Assembly (NCBI GenBank): GCA_943912855.1
Contig: CALTVC010000009.1
Coordinates: 62,001 to 126,000 of the forward strand
DNA length: 64,000 nt
Direction of reading: 5' to 3'
DNA from: an uncultured Flavobacterium sp.
GTDB lineage: Bacteria; Bacteroidota; Bacteroidia; Flavobacteriales; Flavobacteriaceae
The translations under genes were made by a program, and so were the position numbers. Below the pieces are notes generated by a model, which was given only the letters and a program-made list of their open reading frames with translations, did not search any database and was not told the origin of the DNA. Shown here one piece after another: positions 17,046 to 25,600 of this stretch (the stretch's first letter is position 1; every line of letters begins with the position of its first letter).

Positions 17046-17926
17046 TATGTGTTTTTAGTGTATCGGTTAATGAAATCACTCGGGGTTTCTCCGGTTTTGG
17101 TTTTAAAGAATCTCGAGAAGTAAGCATAATCTTCATAGCCCAGCATGTGTGCAATGTTTTTAAAATTGCCACGGTGCAATACCAGCTCTTTCTTAGCTTC
17201 AAGTACTATACGTCCGGCAATCACGTCTCCCGCGGTTTTTCCGGTTACGGCTTGTGCTATGCGATTAAGGTGACGAAGGGTTACGGCCAACTTTTCGGCA
17301 TAAAATGCAGGCGATTTTTCGGTAAGATAATTGTATTCAACCAGGTCTTCAAACTGCCGGAATTTTTGGTAATACGTATTCTTATTTTCTGTTCCGGTGC
17401 TTACAGGCATACTTACAATGCGTGAACAATGTACATACAATAGGTTTACGTGGCTTATTAAAGCCTGTTTTTGCATTACTTTATTTTGTGCGAATTCCTC
17501 AAATATCTTTTCAAAAGATGCGGTTACGTTTTTGGTTTGTTTTTCATCCAGATAAAAAACAGGATTACTAAGCGTACTGTAAAAAAACGGGTACTGTCTC
17601 AGTTCGGTTCCGGTAAAATACGATTCATAGAATTCACGTGTGTGAAAAAATATGTAACCTTTAGTATCTTCAGATAAGTGCCAATGGTGTGTTTGTCCTG
17701 GGTTAAGAAAAAACAAAGCCCCGGGTTTTACATCGTATGTTGTAAAATCAATTTCGTGGGTGCCACTTCCTTGTGTAAATAACACACTGAGGTAAAAGTT
17801 GTGGCTATGCGGTTCGGCGATGTCCTTATGGCGGGTAATTAGATGGTTTTCCAGCGTATTAGCGTGGAAATCTTCGTGTCCTCTATCTCTGAACTGGTTT
17901 ATGTTTAATACGTGTACGGGCTTCAT
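17045..17926 (-). CDS. AraC-family transcriptional regulator
   Basis: A 293-residue regulator. The N-terminal half is a cupin-like sensing domain (HNFYLSVLFTQGSGTHEIDF, VKPGALFFLNPGQTHHW). The C-terminal 100 residues carry the two AraC helix-turn-helix motifs (AEKLAVTLRHLNRIAQAVTG and GNFKNIAHMLGYEDYAYFSR, then FFKTKTGETPSDF). The gene precedes a VOC protein with start-stop overlap. The inducing molecule is not evident. First gene of its operon; starts about 50 bp from the divergent DUF983 promoter. Confidence 0.92.
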   Translation of the reverse strand: MKPVHVLNINQFRDRGHEDFHANTLENHLITRHKDIAEPHSHNFYLSVLFTQGSGTHEIDFTTYDVKPGALFFLNPGQTHHWHLSEDTKGYIFFHTREFYESYFTGTELRQYPFFYSTLSNPVFYLDEKQTKNVTASFEKIFEEFAQNKVMQKQALISHVNLLYVHCSRIVSMPVSTGTENKNTYYQKFRQFEDLVEYNYLTEKSPAFYAEKLAVTLRHLNRIAQAVTGKTAGDVIAGRIVLEAKKELVLHRGNFKNIAHMLGYEDYAYFSRFFKTKTGETPSDFINRYTKNT

Positions 17927-17975
17927 AGGGTGGTTGTGATGTCCTAAAAGTACAAATTCCTGCGTAAATAATCTA

Positions 17976-18007
17976 TTGCTTTATGGCTTTTAACGGGCGT
18001 ATATTTG
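17976..18007 (+). promoter_or_regulatory. Promoter of the DUF983 gene (TTG-21-TATATTTG)
   Basis: TTG at 17976-17978 and TATATTTG at 18000-18007, a 21-nt spacer; ATG 16 nt downstream at 18024. Confidence 0.75.
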
Positions 18008-18023
18008 TAGAAAAAATAAGCTC

Positions 18024-18392
18024 ATGTCACAATTTGTAGATATAATAACCGAAAAATGCCCTAAGTGTGGCGAAGGTAAGGTGTTTAAGACCAAAGGAAA
18101 TATTTTCTTGTTTCGTATGCCGGTAATGCATGACGACTGTCCTCACTGTGGGCATCACTTCCATAAGGAAACAGGTTACTTCTTTGGGGCTATGTATGTA
18201 AGTTATGCCCTTGCGGTGGCTCAGATGGTAGCGTTGTTTGTGGTGCTGCTTTCTTTTACCAAGAGTTTTGGTATTATCATCGGTTCGGTATCGGCTATGG
18301 CGGTATTGCTGAGCAACTTTAATTTCAGGCTATCGCGCATGCTCTGGATATATATGTTTGATGGCCGCGACCGTGTAGCCGAAAATCAGTAA
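18024..18392 (+). CDS. DUF983 zinc-ribbon membrane protein
   Basis: A 122-residue protein. The N-terminal third is a zinc ribbon (EKCPKCGEGKVF ... DDCPHCGHHF, four cysteines in CxxC pairs), followed by ETGYFFGAMYVSYA and two membrane helices (about residues 62-82 and 86-103), the typical DUF983 order. These proteins sit near cytochrome oxidase genes in some bacteria, but nothing here supports such a link. Function unknown. Confidence 0.85.
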   Translation: MSQFVDIITEKCPKCGEGKVFKTKGNIFLFRMPVMHDDCPHCGHHFHKETGYFFGAMYVSYALAVAQMVALFVVLLSFTKSFGIIIGSVSAMAVLLSNFNFRLSRMLWIYMFDGRDRVAENQ

Positions 18393-18400
18393 ACATTAGG

Positions 18401-18470
18401 CAGGTGCAAATTTAATCGGGTCGGTTTTGCCTTTAAAAAACACTATATTTGTACTTCAAATTTGCACCTG
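18401..18470. repeat. Perfect 13-bp inverted repeat around the recN promoter region
   Basis: caggtgcaaattt (18401-18413) and its exact reverse complement aaatttgcacctg (18458-18470), 44 nt apart. Between them lies TATATTTG at 18444-18451, with TTG at 18427-18429 (spacer 14, shorter than usual). The right arm ends 8 nt before the recN ATG, so it would lie within or at the 5' end of the recN mRNA. Confidence 0.8.
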
Positions 18471-18477
18471 AAGCCTT

Positions 18478-20130
18478 ATGCTGCAAACACTCCAGATTAA
18501 GAATTTTGCGCTCATAGAGCACCTTCATATCGATTTTACGGGCAGTTTTTCCATTATTACAGGAGAAACAGGAGCTGGTAAATCCATTCTCCTGGGCGCG
18601 CTTGGCCTGGTATCGGGTAACCGTGCCGACCTTGGTTCGCTTAAAGACAAGGAACAAAAATGCGTGATTGAGGCGCATTTTAATATCTCTAATTACAGCC
18701 TTCGCGATTTTTTTGACGAAAATGACATCGACTATGAAGATGTTACCATAATCCGAAGGGAGATTTTACCTTCGGGTAAAAGTCGCGCGTTTATAAATGA
18801 CAGCCCGGTTAACCTTGCCGAAGTGCAGGAACTGGGGCATTTTCTTATAGACATCCACAGCCAGCAACAAACCCGTGAACTGAGCGATGAGCAATACCAG
18901 ATGCAAATTCTGGATGCTGTGGCGGGTAATAGTGCCTTGCTAGAAACCTACAGAAAGCAACTTGCCGCGTACAAATCAGCGCAAAATGCTTTGAAGAAAC
19001 TGGTAGAGCAAAAAGCTACGCTGAGCCGTGAACAGGACTATAATACGTTTTTGCTGAACGAACTTGCAGAAGCTAAACTAAAAGCAGGCGAGCAGGCGGA
19101 GCTGGAAAACGAGCAGGAAAAGCTGAGTAACGTGGAGTTTATCCGCGAGAATATGGCACGCGCCATTGCTGTGGCTACTGAGGAGCAGATGGGCGCGGTA
19201 CAAAACCTGAAAGAGATTAAGCAGGCATTGCAAAAAATAAGCGGTATATCTGAAGAATATGCGGGTTACTACGAACGTGTAAACAGCCTGATTATTGAGC
19301 TTGATGATATTTCTGAAAGTCTTTCTGAAGGGTACGATGGTTTGGTTAACGACCCCGAAGCATTGGAGCTTGTTAATCAAAAATTACAACTTATCTATGC
19401 CCTGCAAAAGAAACACAATGTTGCGACTGTTGAAGAATTGATTGCTATAGAAAAAGACCTAAGCGAAAAAGTAGTTTTGGCAGAGGGACTTGATGAAGCC
19501 ATAGCTGAAAAGGAAGCCGATGTACAACATACGAAAACAGAAGCTGATGCAACAGCCGAAGCCCTGCATGAAAAAAGGGTAGGAGCGGTGCCTGTTTTGG
19601 TAGATAAAATCACAGCAATACTGGTACAGTTGGGTATGCCGAATTCGCGTTTTAAATTTGAAATTACTCAAAACGAAACATATTATGCTAACGGAAAAGA
19701 TAGCATCAATCTGTTGTTCTCTGCCAATAAGGGTACTGATTTCGGGTTGCTGAAAAAAGTGGCTTCGGGTGGGGAGATGTCACGTATTATGCTGGCGGTA
19801 AAAGCTGTTCTTGCTACGTATTCTAAATTGCCCACTATTATTTTTGATGAAATAGATACCGGAGTTTCGGGAGAGATAGCCATTAAAATGGGCGACATCA
19901 TGAAGGCCATGAGCAAGGATATGCAGGTGTTTGCTATAACGCATTTGCCACAAATCGCTGCCAAGGGCAATACCCATTATAAAGTAGCCAAGAAAACCCA
20001 GGGAGATACCACCGTAAGCGAACTGAAGCTCCTTACCGAAGACGAACGCATTCGTGAAATTGCCGAAATGCTGAGTGGTAAAGATGTAAGCGAATCGGCA
20101 TTAACGCATGCCAGGGCGTTATTGGGGTAG
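18478..20130 (+). CDS. recN: DNA repair protein RecN
   Basis: A 550-residue SMC-like ATPase acting in double-strand break repair. Residues 1-60 hold the N-terminal signature (LQTLQIKNFALIEHL) and Walker A (ITGETGAGKS). The middle, about 150-380, is a long Glu/Lys/Ala-rich coiled coil. The C-terminal part has the ABC signature region (KKVASGGEMSRIMLAVKAVL), Walker B (IIFDEIDTGVSGEIA) and the switch His (AITHLPQIAAKG). Normal length. The upstream region carries a perfect inverted repeat that may be regulatory. Its end overlaps the convergent membrane gene by 12 bp. Confidence 0.97.
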   Translation: MLQTLQIKNFALIEHLHIDFTGSFSIITGETGAGKSILLGALGLVSGNRADLGSLKDKEQKCVIEAHFNISNYSLRDFFDENDIDYEDVTIIRREILPSGKSRAFINDSPVNLAEVQELGHFLIDIHSQQQTRELSDEQYQMQILDAVAGNSALLETYRKQLAAYKSAQNALKKLVEQKATLSREQDYNTFLLNELAEAKLKAGEQAELENEQEKLSNVEFIRENMARAIAVATEEQMGAVQNLKEIKQALQKISGISEEYAGYYERVNSLIIELDDISESLSEGYDGLVNDPEALELVNQKLQLIYALQKKHNVATVEELIAIEKDLSEKVVLAEGLDEAIAEKEADVQHTKTEADATAEALHEKRVGAVPVLVDKITAILVQLGMPNSRFKFEITQNETYYANGKDSINLLFSANKGTDFGLLKKVASGGEMSRIMLAVKAVLATYSKLPTIIFDEIDTGVSGEIAIKMGDIMKAMSKDMQVFAITHLPQIAAKGNTHYKVAKKTQGDTTVSELKLLTEDERIREIAEMLSGKDVSESALTHARALLG

Positions 20131-20601
20131 TTGCAGGTTTCTTATTTTTCGGGCACGGTTTACAATAGGTATGGTAATGGCTACTGATAATCCAACGTTA
20201 ATTGCTAGCGTGGCGAGCGGTATTAATAATAGCCAATAGTTTTGGTCAAGGCCTTGCATTATTATCCATTCATAAAAGTTTTTAAGCGAATTTGCTATTA
20301 AAGGAATTAAGTAGCAAGAATGTAATACGAGTATTCCTGTCAGGATTTTGTTTTTAGGTACATTGAGTAATACTTCTTTTTTGCCGAATACCATTAAAAG
20401 CGAAAGTGCCAGTGGTAATATGAAGTTGTTTGAAATGCCTACCAGTATAGAAACGGTACTGTTAGAGAAATGAACAGCATACCTGAATAATAATAAGATT
20501 GTAACTTCTCCCAAAAAAGCACCCAGATAAAATTTTACGAACCACCTTTTAGGATTATATTCTTTCGGTAAAAACTCGTCTTCGTTAAGCAGGTCTTTCA
20601 T
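20119..20601 (-). CDS. Membrane protein, tandem paralogue 1
   Basis: A 160-residue protein with four likely membrane helices. It begins MKDLLNEDEFLPKEYNPKRW, which closely matches the start of the neighbouring gene (MNDLLNEEEFLSKEYNPWKW), showing the two arose by tandem duplication; the membrane parts have diverged strongly. No known family recognised. The start overlaps the upstream paralogue's end by 17 bp, so the two are co-translated. Confidence 0.7.
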   Translation of the reverse strand: MKDLLNEDEFLPKEYNPKRWFVKFYLGAFLGEVTILLLFRYAVHFSNSTVSILVGISNNFILPLALSLLMVFGKKEVLLNVPKNKILTGILVLHSCYLIPLIANSLKNFYEWIIMQGLDQNYWLLLIPLATLAINVGLSVAITIPIVNRARKIRNLQLPQ

Positions 20602-21058
20602 TTTTTACTGATTTTTTTCTGTTTAGCATTTTTGTTATTGTGTTTAGTATAACGGTAATAATAGCATAGCTCATTGTGTTTAAACCTAAAAGTATCAATA
20701 TTCCCATTATTAAGAATTGAAACGCTTCAATATTACGATACATAATTATAATTCCAGGAATAACAACGCCAACAGATCCTGCTATATAAATTTGGGCGAG
20801 TCCAAAACTTCTGTTGCGTATACTGGCGGTTAATTGTTTTTTTGGATAAAAAGTTGCCAGAGATGCAAATAGAATTGGACTAATAAAGCCGCTAAATATC
20901 ATTGAAAATTTAACCGCATCGTTGTTCTCAATAATATATTTTGACACTAGTATTAGTAATATATTTACGCAAATAATTATTAATGAATATGTGTTATACC
21001 ATTTCCAGGGATTATATTCTTTCGATAAAAACTCTTCTTCGTTAAGTAAATCGTTCAT
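20585..21058 (-). CDS. Membrane protein, tandem paralogue 2
   Basis: A 157-residue protein with four likely membrane helices (about 22-42, 52-70, 87-108, 115-140) and a basic tail. Shares its acidic, Tyr-Asn-Pro-containing N-terminus with the next gene. Base composition is more AT-rich than in recN or fabV on either side. Unknown function; probably an inner-membrane protein, perhaps working with its paralogue as a pair. Confidence 0.7.
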   Translation of the reverse strand: MNDLLNEEEFLSKEYNPWKWYNTYSLIIICVNILLILVSKYIIENNDAVKFSMIFSGFISPILFASLATFYPKKQLTASIRNRSFGLAQIYIAGSVGVVIPGIIIMYRNIEAFQFLIMGILILLGLNTMSYAIITVILNTITKMLNRKKSVKNERPA

Positions 21059-21176
21059 GGTGGCTGATTAGTTATTGGCTAAAATTACAGAATATACTAC
21101 ATAGTTGTTTTAGTTTTTTATCTTTGCTTTCCGAATACAACAAAAACTGAATTAACAAATACTGAATTAAACAGTT

Positions 21177-22370
21177 ATGATCATAGAACCAAGGATGCGC
21201 GGCTTTATATGCCTTACTGCCCACCCATCGGGTGCCGCGCAAAGCGTTAAAAACCAGATTGAATACGTAAAATCACATGGCGAAATAGCCAATGGTCCTA
21301 AAAAAGTACTTGTTGTAGGTGCTTCTACCGGCTTTGGTCTTGCATCTCGTATTACTGCCGCCTTTGGTAGCAATGCTGCTACCGTTGGCGTTTTCTTTGA
21401 AAAAGAACCTGCCGAAGGTAAGACTGCTACTGCGGGTTGGTACAACAGTGCCGCTTTTGAAACTGAAGCCCACGCTGCCGGTCTGTATGCAAAGAGTATT
21501 AACGGCGACGCGTTTAGCAATGAGGTTAAACAACAAGCCATAGACATTATAAAAGCCGACCTTGGTCAGGTAGATTTGGTTGTGTACAGTCTTGCTTCTC
21601 CGGTGCGTCAGCATCCGGTTACAGGTGTACTGCACCGTAGCGTACTGAAGCCTATAGGTGGGGTGTTTAGCAATAAAACGGTAGATTTCCACACAGGCAA
21701 GGTTTCTGAAGTTACTATTCAGCCTGCTGTAGAAGGTGATATAGAAAATACTGTTACCGTAATGGGCGGTGAAGACTGGGCTATGTGGATAGACGCGCTT
21801 AAAGAAGCGGGTGTCCTTGCCGAAGGCGCTACTACTGTGGCGTACTCTTACATAGGGCCTGCTGTTACTGAGGCAGTGTATCGTAAAGGTACAATAGGTC
21901 AGGCAAAAGACCACCTTGAAGCTACCGCGTTTGAAATTTCAGACAGCCTGAAAGATATTAACGGTAAAGCTTATGTTTCGGTAAACAAGGCGCTGGTTAC
22001 ACAGGCAAGTTCTGCCATACCGGTTATTCCATTGTATATATCGTTACTATATAAGACAATGAAAGAAATGGGACTTCATGAAGGTACCATTGAGCAAATA
22101 GACCGTTTATACCGCCAAAGGCTATACACAGGAGGAGAAGTGCCTGTAGATGAAAAAGGCCGTATCCGTATAGATGACTGGGAAATGCGTGATGATGTTC
22201 AGGCAAAAGTATCTGAACTTTGGCAGAAAGCGGACACTGATAACCTTGCTGAGCTAGGCGATCTTGAAGGTTACCGTAAAGATTTTTATAACTTATTTGG
22301 TTTTGAAATCCCAGGTGTGGATTACACTGCTGATACTAATGAAGTGGTTGGTATAGAGAGTATTAGCTAA
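21177..22370 (+). CDS. fabV: Enoyl-ACP/trans-2-enoyl-CoA reductase, FabV type
   Basis: A 397-residue NAD(P)H-dependent reductase for the last step of each fatty-acid elongation round. It has the FabV signature start (MIIEPRMRGFICLTAHP), the cofactor loop GASTGFGLASRI, SLASPVRQHPVTG, and the catalytic Tyr-x8-Lys pattern in the segment around YSYIGPAVTEAVYRKGTIG. The size, near 400 residues, separates it from FabI/FabL (about 260). FabV enzymes are typically insensitive to triclosan (family knowledge). A TATCTTTG -7 box lies at 21119-21126, with no well-spaced TTG. A strong terminator follows. Confidence 0.95.
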   Translation: MIIEPRMRGFICLTAHPSGAAQSVKNQIEYVKSHGEIANGPKKVLVVGASTGFGLASRITAAFGSNAATVGVFFEKEPAEGKTATAGWYNSAAFETEAHAAGLYAKSINGDAFSNEVKQQAIDIIKADLGQVDLVVYSLASPVRQHPVTGVLHRSVLKPIGGVFSNKTVDFHTGKVSEVTIQPAVEGDIENTVTVMGGEDWAMWIDALKEAGVLAEGATTVAYSYIGPAVTEAVYRKGTIGQAKDHLEATAFEISDSLKDINGKAYVSVNKALVTQASSAIPVIPLYISLLYKTMKEMGLHEGTIEQIDRLYRQRLYTGGEVPVDEKGRIRIDDWEMRDDVQAKVSELWQKADTDNLAELGDLEGYRKDFYNLFGFEIPGVDYTADTNEVVGIESIS

Positions 22371-22404
22371 ATTTTTGTTAATATTTTCCAAAAATAACGT
22401 TAAG

Positions 22405-22433
22405 AAACCTCCTGTTTTAGGAGGTTTTTTTGT
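22405..22433 (+). terminator. Rho-independent terminator after fabV
   Basis: Perfect 9-bp stem aaacctcct (22405-22413) with aggaggttt (22419-22427) followed by a T run. Confidence 0.9.
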
Positions 22434-22635
22434 TTATATTAAATAATTTTTGTGATTTAATTGTGTATAATGTATTTATGTTGTGAAATTATTACATAGA
22501 GTACTGTTTATTTGTGAAGTTTTGTATTTAGACTTGTTTATTTAACAAAATCGTTGATTTATTCGTAAAAAAAATAGTTAAAACGTATATATTTAAATAA
22601 TTTTTAATTTTATGATAATAAATAGATTAGTCAAA

Positions 22636-25600
22636 ATGAGAAAAATTACTTTGCTTATCACCCTGATTCTCTGTGGGATTATGGGTGCAAATGCACAGGC
22701 GTCATTGTATGGCTATTCAGTTTCAACAGAGAATTATACTGCCATAACTGGTGGTACTCAGGTTCTGTCTGCGACTGATTACACGCCTACACTTGATTCC
22801 AGTGTATCTACACAACTTACGTTGTCAACTCCTTTTACGTTTGCAGGTGTTTCATACACTCAGTGTTACGTAACAAGTAACGGACAGTTATCGTTCGGTA
22901 CCACTTCTCCAAGTACATCAACGTACAACATTCTTGGTACTTCATTTGGAGATAATGCTGTACTTGCTCCATTTTCTGGAGATCTTGCTGCCGGTGCAAC
23001 CGGACTTGCAGAAATAAGGACTGAGACTGTAGGAGATGAGATTGTTTTTCAGTGGACAAACTTCAGACGCTACAACGTATCAGAAAGTTTTAACTTCCAA
23101 ATCAGGCTTAATGTGCTTAATGGTAACATCAAGTATATTTACAGTGGTACACCTTTATTTACTTCAACTACTAGCTACCAGCCACAAATTGGTCTTAAGA
23201 GTGCAGTAGGTGTTTATAAAGGTCTTGTATCTGCTGCAAGCGGAACTTTTGCAGTGCCTACGGTAATAACTTCTGGGGCAACTTCTTCATCTACTATGGC
23301 ATTGAGCGCTACTAATACTTTTAGTGCCGGTCTTACTTATACTTTTAAAGCTCCACTTGCATGTACAGGTGCCCCGGAAGGCGGAACAATTGCAGGTGAT
23401 GCTGTACGCACAGCTTGTAGCGGTGCTACGATTTCTGCTTTAACTGTTCCTGTTGTTAATACAAGTTTACAACTTGCTTATCAGTGGCAGGAATCTGCTA
23501 ATGGTACAGACTGGACAGATGTAACTACAGGTACAGGTGCTACCACATTAAGCTATACTCCTGTAGTGTTTTCAGGAACTACAATTCAGTATAGACTTAA
23601 AACAACTTGTACTGCTACAAACGATGTAGCATATTCTACAAATACAATAACCATTAAGCCTGTTACTGGACCTACTACACAGGCCACAGTTCTTGCTACA
23701 ACACAAGGCATAAACCAGTTTAGCGCGAGCTGGACTAGTGGTAACGGTACACGCAGGCAGGTGTATGTAAGTACTTCTCCTATTACAGATCCTGTAAACG
23801 GAAACTATCCTGCTTTTACAGCTGCTACTGCTTTTGCAAATAACGGTCAGCAACTTGTTTATGATGGTACAGGATCATCTGTAACTGTAACAGGTGTAAC
23901 TTGTGGTACTACGGTATACGTTAAAGTTTTCGAATATAACAGATGCGGATCTGGTCCGTATGATGTTTACTATAATACTACAACAGTAACTAATGGCACC
24001 ACTGTAACTACAGGGCCTCTTACTGCTGCAATACCTGCAACTAATAATTTTACCGGTTTTACAGGAAGTAACCTTAGTACTGCCGTTACGGGCTGGTATG
24101 AGGCTAGTATAGCTACTCCTGCTGCTACTGTTCCGGCAAATGCAAACCCTGTAGTGGCAGATACTAACTGGAGTAACAGTACTGCTTTGGGTATTACTAC
24201 AGCCAGGTACAATTTGTTTACAAATACAGCAAATGCTTGGATAATTAGTCCTAAAATGCAACTTACAGCCGACTCAAGGGTTAAGTTTAAAGCTGCAATA
24301 ACTAATTTTAATAGTGGTAACGTAGATCCTGAACGTATGATAGGAACGGACGATAAAGTAACCGTGCTTGTTTCTACAGACGGATGTGGTGCTGTTTGGA
24401 CGCCTGTTTATGTTTTCAGTGCCGATAATACTGCGAATCTTACTAATGTTCTTACTGATTACTCTATATCGCTTAGCGCATACACAGGGCAAACAGTTCA
24501 GATAGCGTTCCAGGCTACTGATGGTCCTGCTGATGACGCTCCTGATTACGATTTCCATATAGGAAATATTGTTGTAGAGGTTGTGCCTGCTTGTGAGTCT
24601 CCTGCTAGTGTAGCGGGTGTTAAGACAAGTTTTACTACAGGACAAATAAACTGGACTGCTCCTATAGTAAGTGCTCCTGCCGGCGGTTATGAGTACTACC
24701 GTAGTACTGATGCTGCTGCTCCTGGTGCTACTACTGCTGCATCGGGTAGTGTAGGTGCGGGTGTTCTTACTACTAACCTTACTGAACTTACAGCAAACAC
24801 TACTTACTATGTTTGGGTACGTAGCGTATGTGATGCTAACAATAAGAGTGCGTGGATTTCCGGTGGTTCATTCTTTACAGGATACTGTACGCCTGCGCCT
24901 AGTAGCGTAGACAACCGTGGTATTTTGAGTATTACTCTTGGTACAATAAACAGTACTTCTGGGACTAAGCCTACTAACTATGGTGATTATACAAACCTTT
25001 CCACTACTGCCGATGTAGCTTCTACAGTAAACTTTGGTGTTACTTATGGTACTCGTTATACGTATGGTACTAAAGTATGGGTAGACTGGAATAATGATAG
25101 TGACTTTGATGATGAAGGAGAACTTGTTTATACAGGTCTTTCCACAGCTGATGACCCTACTACACTTTCTGGATCGTTTGTTGTACCAACTACAGCTTTA
25201 CTAGGTTCTCACAGAGTAAGGATTGGTGGTACAGATAACGATAATGGTGGTACGCCATGTTATACAGGTACTTTTGGTAGTTACGAAGATTTTACACTAG
25301 TTGTGGTTATGCCGGCTGTTCCGGTTATAACTTCATTTACTCCTGATAGTGCTTGTGCTGAAAGTGCTACCCTTACCATTACTGGTACAGCGCTTGCAAA
25401 CAGTGTGGTTAAAGTAGGTGAAACTACAATTCAAACTACTTCTGTTACAGCTACACAAATTGTGGCTACTGTGCCTGCGGGTGTTAGTGGCGTAGTTAGT
25501 GTTACTACAGTTGCAGGTACTGCAACAACAACAGCGCAATTTGCTGTTGCAACTCCGGCTGCACTAGAAATTAGTGCTTCTGAAGCTTCTATCTGTATAG

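Noticed and set aside
21273..21914. 213-codon frame antisense to fabV.
   Set aside because: It lies entirely within a conserved enzyme gene and its translation shows no known motif; it follows from codon bias.
23572..24645. Several long antisense frames rich in Cys, Ser and Thr opposite the giant surface protein.
   Set aside because: They mirror the Thr/Ala/Gly codon bias of the sense gene and have no start context or recognisable domain.
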